Under the pieces are notes generated by a model. That model had not been told where the DNA came from. It did not search any database and saw nothing but the letters and a program-made list of their open reading frames with translations. From Gp13-AA77 sp036521995 (GTDB lineage Bacteria > Acidobacteriota > Terriglobia > UBA7540), in contig DATDGR010000320.1 in the NCBI GenBank assembly GCA_036521995.1, positions 1-23,871 on the forward strand: 23,871 bases of DNA, given 5' to 3'. This document shows, in pieces, positions 1 through 8,439 of the stretch (its first letter is position 1; every line of letters begins with the position of its first letter). The position numbers were made by a program, and so were the translations under genes.

Positions 1-755
1 GATGGAATGCGCAGAAAGGCGACCCATCGGCTGTCCGGCGACCAGGCCGGGTTGGAATCGTGGTCAACGCTCGGGTCGAGATAACGAAGGTTCTTGCTCG
101 CCACCCCGTACACCACCACCAGGCTGTGGTCGCCCCGCCGGCTGACGAAGGCCAGGCGGGAGCCGTCCGGCGACCATCGCAATGATCCGCTCTTGCCCCG
201 GTCGTGGATCAACTGCTCCGGTTTGGCGCCCGCGGCCAGATTGATTTGCCAGACCTGGTCCTTAAGCACGTAAGCCACCGCGTCGCCTTTCGGCGAGACG
301 GCCGGAGCATGTCCCTCAGCCAGTTTGCGGGGCTCACCGCCGCTCGTGGACACCATCCAGATGTCCTGCTCTACGCCCTCGGGTGCGCTCGCCGGATTGG
401 GATATTCGCGGTCATTTTCGAAGTCTCCGCCGCGGGCGTACACAATGGAGCGCCCGTCCGGAGTCCAGGTGACCTCGGCGATATCCTGGCCGTCGTCGGC
501 AGTGTACTTGGTAAGCTGCCGCGAGCGGTAGCTTCCCTCAGCCGCGGGTGCGGCCATCCAAATATTGCGAACCCCGCCGGCGTTGAACACCCAGGCTACG
601 TCCTCGCCGGCCGGCGCACTTACCAGTTCGGTGGGGAAGGGCGAGCTCATGACCTGCTGCAAGGTGAAAGACCCTTGGGCAGCGAGCCCGCACACTGCCG
701 CGAGCAGAACAAGAACTACAATCTCCGAGAACTGCCGTCCGAGCCGCGTTGCCAT
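1..755 (-). CDS. Secreted S9-family (prolyl oligopeptidase/DPP-like) peptidase, N-terminal part only
   Basis: The reading frame opens with ATG at 753-755 and stays open to the left edge, giving about 251 residues. An AGGAGG ribosome site lies five bases before the start. The first 27 or so residues form a signal peptide (basic start, then VVLVLLAAVCGLAA), so the protein is exported. The mature start (FTLQQVMSSPFPTELVSAP) and repeated blades with WTPDGRSIVY, WSPDGSRLAF and WSPDSRWVAF are PD40/TolB-like beta-propeller repeats, which precede the alpha/beta-hydrolase domain in S9 peptidases. The catalytic Ser-Asp-His domain would lie outside the window, so the peptidase call rests on the propeller and N-terminal pattern; a TolB-like propeller protein without a hydrolase domain is the alternative. 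It is divergent from the fadH-like gene. Confidence 0.8.
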   Translation of the reverse strand, partial: MATRLGRQFSEIVVLVLLAAVCGLAAQGSFTLQQVMSSPFPTELVSAPAGEDVAWVFNAGGVRNIWMAAPAAEGSYRSRQLTKYTADDGQDIAEVTWTPDGRSIVYARGGDFENDREYPNPASAPEGVEQDIWMVSTSGGEPRKLAEGHAPAVSPKGDAVAYVLKDQVWQINLAAGAKPEQLIHDRGKSGSLRWSPDGSRLAFVSRRGDHSLVVVYGVASKNLRYLDPSVDHDSNPAWSPDSRWVAFLRIP

Positions 756-795
756 CGAACCTCCTGGACCGCTTCTGAGTAAGCACCGGGCCAAC

Positions 796-824
796 ATCGT
801 ACTGAAGGCAGGCGGGAAAGTCGA
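796..824 (-). promoter_or_regulatory. Candidate sigma70 promoter for the S9 peptidase gene
   Basis: On the minus strand TCGACT (819-824) and TACGAT (796-801) are separated by 17 nt, each matching four of six consensus bases. It would leave a leader of roughly 35-40 nt before the ATG at 755. This is pattern matching only. Confidence 0.3.
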
Positions 825-869
825 TGGCCGGCCCGCTGCGTCACAAGAAAGTATTCTTGGGCAGCAGCC

Positions 870-896
870 TTGCCCGATTCCGGGTTATGTTAAAAT
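870..896 (+). promoter_or_regulatory. Candidate promoter for the fadH-like gene
   Basis: TTGCCC (870-875) and TAAAAT (891-896) are 15 nt apart, shorter than the ideal 17. The -10 matches five of six consensus bases. It lies 70 nt before the chosen ATG of the downstream reductase. Confidence 0.3.
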
Positions 897-966
897 CTCT
901 CGCGGCGTGAGGGCCATCGGTTGCCTGTCGCTCGCCACCTGTCGCTGGTCCCTGGCCCCGGCTCTT

Positions 967-1752
967 ATGCTTCCCGAAAAATCTCTGCAAGGCCGAGTCG
1001 CAATCATTACGGGCGGCGGAACCGGCATCGGGTTCGCCATCGCTTGCGAATACGCCCGGCTGGGCGCGCGCCTGGTGCTTGCCAGCCGCAGTGCCGACCA
1101 CCTCGAGCCGGCGGTGCGCGAACTCACCGGGCGCGGGGCGGAGGCCATCGCTTTTCCAACGGACGTGCGCGTCCCTGAGCAGGTCGACCGCTTGATGGGC
1201 GAGGCGGTGCGCCGGTTCGGTTCAATCGATATTCTGGTCAACAATGCTGCCGGAAACTTCATCTGTCCGGCGGAGAAGCTCTCGGTGAATGGCTGGAACG
1301 CGGTGGTGAATATCGTGCTCAACGGGACCTTTTACTGTTCCCGAGCCGCCGGACTGCACATGATCGAGAGCGGGCGTGGCGGCACCATTCTGAATCTTGT
1401 CGCCACCTATGCCTGGACCGGCGGCCCAGGAACAATCCATTCGGCGTCGGCCAAGGCGGGCGTGGTGTGCATGACGCGCACCCTGGCGGTGGAGTGGGCG
1501 CGGCACAAGATTCGAGTCAATGCCATCGCACCGGGACCCGTGGAGACCGAAGGTGCGGGCAGCCGTCTGTGGGCTCCAGCCGAAATTCGTGAAGGCATGC
1601 TTCGAACCATCCCCAGAGGCCGGATCGGCTCGGTGAATGAGGTCGGCCACGCCGCGGCCTATCTGGTCTCTGATTTTGCGGACTTCATCACCGGGGAGGT
1701 CCTGGTGATCGACGGCGGACAATGGCTCGGCAAGGGACTGGTCGGAGGTTAA
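967..1752 (+). CDS. fadH: SDR-family 2,4-dienoyl-CoA reductase (FadH/YkuF type)
   Basis: A 261-residue short-chain dehydrogenase. The cofactor motif TGGGTGIG is at residues 15-22, and NNAAGNFICPAEKLSVNGW is the segment seen in Bacillus YkuF/FadH and peroxisomal dienoyl-CoA reductases. The usual YxxxK catalytic tyrosine is absent: the sequence reads HSASAKAG, the arrangement of the dienoyl-CoA reductase branch, with the lysine kept. The C-terminus has GxxxxxDGGQWL. The family reduces 2,4-dienoyl-CoA with NADPH so that polyunsaturated acyl chains can enter beta-oxidation in the cytoplasm. The start was chosen because it puts the first beta strand about eight residues in, as is usual; the frame is open further upstream but that part has no SDR similarity. 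No strong ribosome site is visible. Neighbours give no pathway clue. Confidence 0.85.
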   Translation: MLPEKSLQGRVAIITGGGTGIGFAIACEYARLGARLVLASRSADHLEPAVRELTGRGAEAIAFPTDVRVPEQVDRLMGEAVRRFGSIDILVNNAAGNFICPAEKLSVNGWNAVVNIVLNGTFYCSRAAGLHMIESGRGGTILNLVATYAWTGGPGTIHSASAKAGVVCMTRTLAVEWARHKIRVNAIAPGPVETEGAGSRLWAPAEIREGMLRTIPRGRIGSVNEVGHAAAYLVSDFADFITGEVLVIDGGQWLGKGLVGG

Positions 1753-1968
1753 GAGCCTCCGGCGGCTCGACACCTCCTGGCTGGTTGACCCGCCATTGAG
1801 AAGGAATTACGGCGAGCGGTGTAAAATTGACCCGCAAACGCCGAGCGGTTTTCCGGGACGGCCTGCCGACCGCTTATTTATCGGGCTGTCCCCTCACTTT
1901 GGAGGGTCAACCGGGCCCGCTTTGGTAGGGATCGTGCGAAGTGTTTGTGGGAGCTAGGCGGCTTGAAA

Positions 1969-2091
1969 CTAACGAGGCGGCAAAGAGAGGATCTGAATGC
2001 CGTGACGCCGTTCGGCAGTCCCCGGTACGGACGGACTGACGCCGCCGGTGAAGCTGTCCACGACGCTGAGGGTAATGGTGTTGATGGTGGC
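1969..2091 (-). pseudogene. Possible C-terminal gene relic, unrecognised
   Basis: After a TGA at 2092-2094 the minus strand is open for 40 codons to a TAG, with no ATG. Third positions are mostly G or C and the translation (contains TLSVVDSFTGGVSP and ends ILSLPPR) looks protein-like. I cannot name the family. It may be the tail of a decayed gene, or chance. Confidence 0.2.
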
Positions 2092-2103
2092 TCAAACCTT
2101 ATA

Positions 2104-2121
2104 CTAACCAGTTTGGGTTAG
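2104..2121. promoter_or_regulatory. Perfect inverted repeat just upstream of the FHA regulator start
   Basis: CTAACC (2104-2109) and GGTTAG (2116-2121) form a perfect 6-bp inverted repeat with a 6-nt centre, overlapping the end of a TATACT -10-like hexamer (2100-2105) and ending nine bases before the ATG at 2130. It could be an operator or a small hairpin over the ribosome site, which is otherwise weak. Function is inferred from position only. Confidence 0.35.
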
Positions 2122-2129
2122 GGCTGATT

Positions 2130-4064
2130 ATGAACCCGAGGTTCGTTGCAGTTTCGGGACCCCTGAAAGGCAGCGTGTTTCCGCTCGCGGCGGACGAGGT
2201 GACTCTTGGCCGCCTGGAGTCGAATCTCATCGTCGTGCCCGACATGGCTGTTTCCCGTCACCACTGCGTTATCCGGCGGGAATCCGACCGCTTCAAACTG
2301 GTCGACCTTGGAAGTCACAACGGATGCTACGTTAACGCCGTGCCGGTGAAGGAGCACGATCTGCTCGAGGGAGATCGGGTCGGGATTGGCGAGTCGCAAT
2401 TTGTCTTTCGGGTGTCCGAGAAAGAGACTTCGGCCTCGGGAACGGTGGAGCTCAACGAGGACCGGATTCTCGCGGGCCGAACCATCCGACTGCGCCGCGA
2501 AGACGCGGTCCGCGTCAAACCCGAAAGCGTGCTCGCCACGGCGACCTCCGCGGCGCGGCCAGCACGTGATCTGCAAGCGTCGTTGAAGGTGAGCCAGATC
2601 ATCAGCACTAGCGCTGACCTTGACGCGCTCGCCGAAGGTCTCCTGGTGTTGATGCTGGAGTTGGTCAGGGCGGATCGGGCGGCCATTCTTCTCGGTGAAG
2701 GAAACAACGGCGAATTTGAGACTGCCTTTGGGCGCGACCGCCGGACGGGTTCAGCGGGGCCTGTTCCGGTAAGCCGAACCCTCGCGCGCCGGGCCTTGGA
2801 GGAACGGGCGGGCTTGCTCTACAACGACGTCTCCCAGGACGTGGGTTTGCGCGAAGCCGACAGCGTGGTGGCTTCCTTGATCAGCGCCGTCCTGGTAGTG
2901 CCCATTCCTGGACGTGGCAAGCCCAGCGGCGTCATCTACTTGGCGATCTCCGATCCCGCTGGGCGCTTTGAAGAGGGTGATCTGCATCTGATCACCAGCA
3001 TTGCGGAACTGTCGGGAGCCAGCTTCGAAAGCGCCCGAACGGTCAGGCGTCTGGAGACCGAAAACGAGCGCCTGCAGGGTGAAATCGAAGTCAACTACAA
3101 GATGGTGGGCCGCAGCCCGGCCATGCAAGAGGTCTACCGGTTCATCGCGCGCGTCGCCAAGCAAAACTCCACCGTGCTGATCACAGGCGAGAGCGGAACG
3201 GGCAAGGAACTGGTGGCACGGGCCCTTCATGCCAACAGCACACGCGCCCCCCAGCCGTTTGCAGCCGTCAATTGCGCGGTGCTGATGGAGAGCCTCTTTG
3301 AGAGCGAGCTCTTCGGGCATGAGAAGGGAGCTTTCACCGGGGCGGTCGCAACCAAGAAAGGAAAGATCGAAGTCGCTGAAGGCGGCACGCTGTTTCTCGA
3401 CGAAATCGCGGAGATGGCGCCTCGACTGCAGGCCAAGCTCTTGCGGGTTCTGCAGGAGCGGGAGTTCGAACGTGTCGGAGGCGTTCGAACCTTGAAGGCG
3501 GACATCCGGGTGATCGTAGCGACGAATCGGGACCTGGAGCAGGAGATTCAGCGCGGTAATTTCCGGCAAGATCTTTTCTTTCGTCTGAACGTGGTCGCCA
3601 TTCACGTTCCTCCGCTGAAGGAGCGCCGGGAGGATATCATGCCCCTCGCCAACTATTTCGTCACCAAACATTGCCGTCAGGCCAAGCGACAACCGGCGCT
3701 GATTGCGGCCGAGACGCAAGCCTGCCTCAAAGCCTACGATTGGCCAGGAAACGTGCGGGAGCTAGAAAACGCCCTGGAGCACGCGGTAGTGCTTGGCGCC
3801 GGGGATCTGATCCGGCCTGAGGAGCTTCCCGAGGCCATTCTGGAAGTCGAACCCGCCTCGGGCCAGCTGACGCGCTATCACGAAGCTGTCCGGCAGGCCA
3901 AGAAAGACGTCATCCTAAAAGCCTACGAACGAGCCGGGGGTAGCTACAACGAGACCGCGAAGATGCTCGGTATTCACGTGAATTATCTGCACCGCCTGAT
4001 TCGCACCCTCAGTCTCAAGGCGAGCCTGAAGCACGCCGACGGTCATGCGGACGCGGCGTCATAG
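2130..4064 (+). CDS. FHA-GAF sigma54-dependent transcriptional activator (bacterial enhancer-binding protein)
   Basis: A 644-residue cytoplasmic regulator. Residues about 8-96 are a forkhead-associated domain (GR at 27-28, SRHH at 42-45, GSHNG at 61-65), the phosphothreonine-binding fold. Residues about 155-305 are GAF-like. A short coiled linker (VRRLETENERLQGEIE) leads to the AAA+ domain with Walker A GESGTGKE (353-360), the sigma54-contact loop GAFTGA (400-405) and Walker B GGTLFLDE (418-425). A Fis-type helix-turn-helix is at about 600-630. There is no receiver domain, so input is probably via phospho-peptide binding by FHA and a ligand or redox cue at GAF rather than a response-regulator phosphate. 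GAFTGA is intact, so it should act with RNA polymerase carrying sigma54. Its stop is nine bases from the end of the convergent exported protein gene. The target genes are not evident. Confidence 0.93.
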   Translation: MNPRFVAVSGPLKGSVFPLAADEVTLGRLESNLIVVPDMAVSRHHCVIRRESDRFKLVDLGSHNGCYVNAVPVKEHDLLEGDRVGIGESQFVFRVSEKETSASGTVELNEDRILAGRTIRLRREDAVRVKPESVLATATSAARPARDLQASLKVSQIISTSADLDALAEGLLVLMLELVRADRAAILLGEGNNGEFETAFGRDRRTGSAGPVPVSRTLARRALEERAGLLYNDVSQDVGLREADSVVASLISAVLVVPIPGRGKPSGVIYLAISDPAGRFEEGDLHLITSIAELSGASFESARTVRRLETENERLQGEIEVNYKMVGRSPAMQEVYRFIARVAKQNSTVLITGESGTGKELVARALHANSTRAPQPFAAVNCAVLMESLFESELFGHEKGAFTGAVATKKGKIEVAEGGTLFLDEIAEMAPRLQAKLLRVLQEREFERVGGVRTLKADIRVIVATNRDLEQEIQRGNFRQDLFFRLNVVAIHVPPLKERREDIMPLANYFVTKHCRQAKRQPALIAAETQACLKAYDWPGNVRELENALEHAVVLGAGDLIRPEELPEAILEVEPASGQLTRYHEAVRQAKKDVILKAYERAGGSYNETAKMLGIHVNYLHRLIRTLSLKASLKHADGHADAAS

Positions 4065-4073
4065 GTATTTCCT

Positions 4074-7000
4074 CTACTTCGCGCTGGCCTCCGCTGAAGC
4101 TCCAGCCGGTACGACGATCACCTGAATCCTTTCCCGTCGCGCGAGATCGTTAAACGCCGCCAAGTCTCTGGCGCGAATACTGTCCCAGGCTGTGAGCTGC
4201 TCATCGACCTGGTGCTCCAAGTCAGAGTAAGCCGCACGAGAGCCTTCAGTGGGCGCGGAATCGGCGCTCTCCACCACGGCCTCGAGACTCGCTAGTTTCC
4301 CGTCGAGCTGTATGGCGTAAGCCAGCGAATCCTCGGAAGCCGAGATCTTGGGATTCATAAGCTTTTCCTCGACGGCCGTCAGCTTTTGGTCGAGGCCGTT
4401 CGCGGCCGAAACCACGTCCTTCGAGGTTCCTCCGAGCTCCCGGTCCAGACTATGAAGCTGGTTGCGCAGGCTGCGAATCTGGTTGACGGTCTGGTCGACG
4501 CGTGTCAGCTCGTGATTGATCTCCAGGGCCAGGTTCAGTTGTTTCTTCAGGTCTTCGGACTGCACCTTGACCCGCGGATCGAGCTTCACTTCGAGCGGCG
4601 CCGTGAAGGTCTGGCCCCCGGCGGTTAAGCGCACCTGGTAGCTTCCGGGCAGAACTCGTGGTCCTTCAATGCCGGACTCGTACGCCCAGAGCGAGTATGC
4701 CGTGATCTTGGTGGATGGCTCGTAGCGCAAGTCCCAGTTGAACCGGTTCAACCCTGCCTCGGCGGGAAGCGGTTCGCTCTCGGACTGCGCGCCAGATTCT
4801 TCCTCCTCCTCGCGAGCCTCCTCCGGTTGCTGGCTGGCCTGCTTCTTGCTTGAGTATTTCCGCACCACCTGTCCTTGGGCATCGAGGATTTCGAGCTGGA
4901 CCTCTTCGTTTTCTTTGGGCGCGGTCTTCAAGTAATAGTAAAGCAAGGCGCCGGTGGGAGGATTCTCACCTGCGGACTCGTTGCGCGCCGGGCGATAGGC
5001 GATCTGGGTCCGGTAGGCTACGCCCGGCTTGAACAAATAGACCGATTTCCGTGTCACCTCCGGCGTGATCTCGCGCACAGGTGTCAGATCGTCCAGAATC
5101 CAAAATGATCTGCCGTGGGTCGCCGCCACCAGATCGTTGTTCTTCACCACCAGGTCATGCACCGGACTCACCGGCAGGTTCAACTGCAGGGACTGCCAGT
5201 GATCGCCATCGTCAAAGGAGACCATCACCCCAGTTTCAATTCCCGCATAAAGCAGACCCTTGCGTTGCAGGTCCTCGCGCACGGCATGCACATAGGTTCC
5301 TTCCGGGATGCCGGTTGTGATCTTGGTCCAGCTCTTGCCATAATCGTGCGTCCGGTAGATATACGGCTGGTGATCGTCCAGGCGGTGCCGGTCGATGGCG
5401 AGGTAGGCGGTGCCGGCATCATGAGGGGATGCCTCAATGAGGCTCACCATGCTCCATTCGGGCATTTCCTTAGGCGTGATGTCCGACCAGTTGTGGCCGC
5501 CGTCGCGGGTAAGATGCACCAGGCCGTCGTCGCTACCCACCCAGATCAGGTCTTTCTGCACGGGCGACTCGGCGATGCTGAACACCGTGTCATAGTACTC
5601 CGTGCCGGTATCATCCTTCTGGATCGGACCACCTGAAACCTGTTGCTTTACTTTGTCGTTGCGAGTGAGGTCCGGGCTGATCTCGGCCCAGCTCATGCCT
5701 GCGTCCGTGCTCTTCAACACCGTCTGCATACCCGCATAGATCACGTTCGGGTCGTGCGGTGAGATCACGATGGGAAACGTCCATTGGGCGCGATATTTCA
5801 GCTTCGCCGCGCCGCCGCCGTCCGCGATTTCGGGCCAGGGGGAAACCACCTGCGTCTGCTCGTCGTGCTTATTGTAGCGGTCGATGGTACCAAAGTAGTC
5901 GCCGGTGTAAAGAATGTCCGGATCGGGAGGATAGGGCGCGATATAGCAGGCTTCGCCGCCGCCCACCGGATACCAGTCAGAGCGATCGATCAGGCCCTCA
6001 TCGCTTTGTGAGGCGATGCCTACGCTGGTGTTGTCCTGCTGCGCGCCGTAAATCCGGTAGGGAAACCGGTCGTCCGCGATGACGTGGTAGAACTGCGCCG
6101 TCGGCTGGTTGTATAGGCTCGTCCAGGTCTTGCCGCCGTCCACGGAAATCGTGGCGCCGCCGTCATTGCCGGCAATGAGGCGCAGCGGGTTATCCGGATC
6201 GATCCACAGGCCGTGGTTGTCGCCGTGAGGTACATGGACCGTCTCGAACGTCTTGCCGCCGTCGGTGGAGCGGTAAGCACTCACGTTGAGCACGTACACC
6301 GTATCAACGTTCTTGGGGTCGGCGAAAATGTGCATGTAGTACCAGGCCCGCTGCCAGAGCTTGTGATCTGCGCTCACCAGCGTCCAGGTCTCACCTCCAT
6401 TATCGGAGCGATAGAGACCACCATCCGCCGCCTCGATCAGGGTGTAGATGCGTCCGGAATCCGCTCCGGATATGGAAATGCCGATGCGGCCCCAGATTCC
6501 CTTGGGCAGTCCGTGGCCTTCGAGCCGCTTCCAGGTTTCGCCATCGTCGACGGACTTATACAGACCGCTTCCCGCGCCGCCGCTCGACAGGCTGTAGGGC
6601 GTGCGGTTTACCTCCCACAGGGCGGCGAACAGCACGTGCCGATTGTGCGGGTCAAAGGTAATATCGACCGCGCCGGTCTTCTCATCCTTGTAGAGAACCT
6701 TCTTCCAGGTCTTGCCGCCGTCGCCTGACTTGTAGACGCCCCGTTCGGCGTTGGGTCCATAAACGTGGCCGAGCGCCGCTACAAACACCTGGTTTGAGTC
6801 GTGCGGATTGACGATCACTTTGGGAATGGTCTGGGTGTCCTCGAGCCCAAGGTGGACCCAGGTATTGCCGCCGTCCATCGACTTCCAGACGCCGTTTCCG
6901 TAACTGACGTTGCCGCGCGGGCAGCCCTCGCCCGTGCCCACGTAGATCACGTTCGGGTCTGAGTCGGAGAGGGCGATGCTGCCGATCGAGGAAATCGGTT

Positions 7001-7280
7001 CCTTGTCAGTCAGCGGCGTCCAGGTTTCGCCCGCGTCGACGGTCTTCCACACGCCGCCGCTCACGCTGCCGAAATAGTAGACGTCCGGTTGATTGCGCAC
7101 TCCGATCACGGCCAGCGTACGGCCGCCGCGAAACGGTCCGACAAGGCGCCACTTCAAACCTTGGAACCAGCTCGCATCGTACTGTGGCGGGTCAACGGCG
7201 CCGGCCGTCGGTGGGCCCGGAAAGATCATGGCAAAGAATGTGATCCCCAAGAAAAGAACGTTCAACCGCCGTTGTCGCAT
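4074..7280 (-). CDS. Large secreted Asp-box (BNR)/VPS10-like propeller protein
   Basis: The chosen ATG at 7280 gives 1068 residues and has GGGAGG six bases upstream; a start 123 bases further upstream is open but would bury the signal peptide, so it was rejected. Residues 1-28 are a signal peptide (RRLNVLFLGITFFAMIF...). The mature part begins FQGLKWRLVGPFRGGRT and carries about eleven Asp-box motifs (for example VDAGETW, MDGGNTW, GDGGKTW, VDDGETW, TDGGKTF, RDGGHNW, HDYGKSW), which build beta-propellers of the sortilin/glycosidase-like class. The last 300 residues are a beta domain, an acidic EEEEE stretch and a helical tail. Such proteins are often annotated glycosyl hydrolase, but I see no catalytic residues that would prove it; a binding or protein-processing role is equally possible. 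Confidence 0.88.
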   Translation of the reverse strand: MRQRRLNVLFLGITFFAMIFPGPPTAGAVDPPQYDASWFQGLKWRLVGPFRGGRTLAVIGVRNQPDVYYFGSVSGGVWKTVDAGETWTPLTDKEPISSIGSIALSDSDPNVIYVGTGEGCPRGNVSYGNGVWKSMDGGNTWVHLGLEDTQTIPKVIVNPHDSNQVFVAALGHVYGPNAERGVYKSGDGGKTWKKVLYKDEKTGAVDITFDPHNRHVLFAALWEVNRTPYSLSSGGAGSGLYKSVDDGETWKRLEGHGLPKGIWGRIGISISGADSGRIYTLIEAADGGLYRSDNGGETWTLVSADHKLWQRAWYYMHIFADPKNVDTVYVLNVSAYRSTDGGKTFETVHVPHGDNHGLWIDPDNPLRLIAGNDGGATISVDGGKTWTSLYNQPTAQFYHVIADDRFPYRIYGAQQDNTSVGIASQSDEGLIDRSDWYPVGGGEACYIAPYPPDPDILYTGDYFGTIDRYNKHDEQTQVVSPWPEIADGGGAAKLKYRAQWTFPIVISPHDPNVIYAGMQTVLKSTDAGMSWAEISPDLTRNDKVKQQVSGGPIQKDDTGTEYYDTVFSIAESPVQKDLIWVGSDDGLVHLTRDGGHNWSDITPKEMPEWSMVSLIEASPHDAGTAYLAIDRHRLDDHQPYIYRTHDYGKSWTKITTGIPEGTYVHAVREDLQRKGLLYAGIETGVMVSFDDGDHWQSLQLNLPVSPVHDLVVKNNDLVAATHGRSFWILDDLTPVREITPEVTRKSVYLFKPGVAYRTQIAYRPARNESAGENPPTGALLYYYLKTAPKENEEVQLEILDAQGQVVRKYSSKKQASQQPEEAREEEEESGAQSESEPLPAEAGLNRFNWDLRYEPSTKITAYSLWAYESGIEGPRVLPGSYQVRLTAGGQTFTAPLEVKLDPRVKVQSEDLKKQLNLALEINHELTRVDQTVNQIRSLRNQLHSLDRELGGTSKDVVSAANGLDQKLTAVEEKLMNPKISASEDSLAYAIQLDGKLASLEAVVESADSAPTEGSRAAYSDLEHQVDEQLTAWDSIRARDLAAFNDLARRERIQVIVVPAGASAEASAK

Positions 7281-7398
7281 CTGCCGCCTCCCTGTGGAAC
7301 CGCCGATTGTACCCGTAACAGCCCGAAACGGAAAGCCCGCGAACTCGGGGCCGCGCCGCTTCTGACCATCTAGCGGATCTGCGAGATGGTGAAACCTC

Positions 7399-7423
7399 GC
7401 CACTTAGCGTGGCCGGCTTTTTT
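7399..7423 (+). terminator. Hairpin followed by a T-tract (terminator-like, plus strand)
   Basis: GCCAC (7399-7403) pairs with GTGGC (7409-7413) around TTAGC, and six T residues follow at 7418-7423. The stem is short and four bases separate it from the T run. No plus-strand gene ends here: both flanking genes are on the minus strand, so the role is unclear. Confidence 0.3.
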
Positions 7424-7533
7424 CTGTTGTGGTGGTGGCCGAGAGCTTCAAGCGGCAGGAAGTGACGCGGCACCGGGCCTCGTACCTCGCGCTCAAGAGC
7501 CTTGCCGGAGTCGGCGACGTGGTCGCAAAGTGA
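7408..7533 (+). pseudogene. Possible BolA-like fragment
   Basis: After a TAG at 7405-7407 the plus strand is open for 41 codons ending in TGA. The translation contains VVVAESFKRQEVTRHRASY, which resembles the BolA core (hydrophobic strand, F, RHR, Y), followed directly by LALKSLAG, which recalls the later BolA segment HALALxTLTPEE. The intervening part and the start are missing, so at best this is a deleted remnant. There is no ATG (GTG codons at 7429-7437) and no ribosome site. The resemblance is by eye and may be chance. Confidence 0.2.
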
Positions 7534-7570
7534 TTGACAACTGGCATCGCCGGTGCCGATGGCGAAGCGA

Positions 7571-8302
7571 TTACTGGGGGACCGTCCAGGCCGAAGCACG
7601 TACGCTGTGTTCCAGGACGGGTTGAAGTTCAGTCGTAAAGTCCCGGACGGCGCTCTCCGGAAGCCACGTCACAAAGCTCCGAAAAGCCAGCAGCGTCCCT
7701 TTTATGATCAGGTCGAAGTCGTGGAAATCGCAGTCGAGCCGCGTCCAAAGGGCAGGCGAAGAATCGGGAGCCATATAAGTTCGAGGCTGGACGCGCCGAA
7801 AATCGGCCGTGAGGCTGTCCACCCCGTGACGCAGAATTCGCACCTGCAGGCTGAACCTGAGCTTGGCCCGGAAAAGAAACTGGTCCACCCAATCATGCAA
7901 GCGCACGTACTCGATCATGATCTCCGACCTGAAGTACCTTGGCACCAGACTCCGGGCGGGAGTCGCGACCCGCGCTAGCGGCAGGTAGTTGGCAATCACC
8001 CGCAAGAGCAGAGACAGGATCTCCGCCAGCCGGTTCCACTCCGACACTGTCAGGTGCAGAAGCTTCCAGGCGTTCTCCGCGTTCCCTGAAACCATTTCGT
8101 CGACGGCGTCGTTCAGGGATACTGCCAGGATCGCCGCGCGGCTTTCAAGTTCCAGAGCAATCGCCAGGCAGAGACGCTCTCGATTAGCATCTAGGGACAC
8201 ACGACCGGGAGGCGCGTTTGTGCCCAGCCCGAGAAGTTGCCGCAAAGACACGAACACGACAGCAAGAACCATGCCCCCTACCATCCACGGCATCCATGCC
8301 AT
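7571..8302 (-). CDS. Membrane-anchored protein of unknown function
   Basis: I do not recognise a family. The predicted protein (243 residues from the ATG at 8302) has one hydrophobic segment at the N-terminus (MVGGMVLAVVFVSL) and then a mostly helical, probably extracytoplasmic or cytoplasmic soluble part with many arginines and leucines and no cysteine cluster or catalytic motif I can name. The frame is open back to a TTG at 8341, but the ATG at 8302 places the membrane segment close to the start and has GGGGA three bases upstream, a short spacing. Later ATGs at residues 4, 7 and 11 are also possible. It stands alone between ygfZ and the Asp-box gene. Codon use (strong third-position G/C) supports a real gene. 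Confidence 0.6.
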   Translation of the reverse strand: MAWMPWMVGGMVLAVVFVSLRQLLGLGTNAPPGRVSLDANRERLCLAIALELESRAAILAVSLNDAVDEMVSGNAENAWKLLHLTVSEWNRLAEILSLLLRVIANYLPLARVATPARSLVPRYFRSEIMIEYVRLHDWVDQFLFRAKLRFSLQVRILRHGVDSLTADFRRVQPRTYMAPDSSPALWTRLDCDFHDFDLIIKGTLLAFRSFVTWLPESAVRDFTTELQPVLEHSVRASAWTVPQ

Positions 8303-8439
8303 ACGTCCCCATACAGTAGCACCAGAGGGGACCGCGTGCAAAGGGTTTCTTCGGGGTTCCGCGGGTGCAGATTACGAAGAAAGGGGGTAAACAAGGGGCA
8401 GATCTCAGGAGGGTTACTATCAATGATAATGTTCAGTTC

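Larger units (their letters stand above)
1753..2129. other. Gene-poor interval before the FHA regulator
   Basis: No complete gene is visible in these 377 nt. The interval holds a possible minus-strand gene relic (1969-2091), a -10-like TATACT at 2100-2105 and an inverted repeat at 2104-2121, plus a weak sigma54-like box (GG at 1924-1925, GC at 1936-1937). Confidence 0.6.

Noticed and set aside
2751..3719. 322-codon minus-strand open frame
   Set aside because: It is antisense to the AAA+ region of the FHA regulator.
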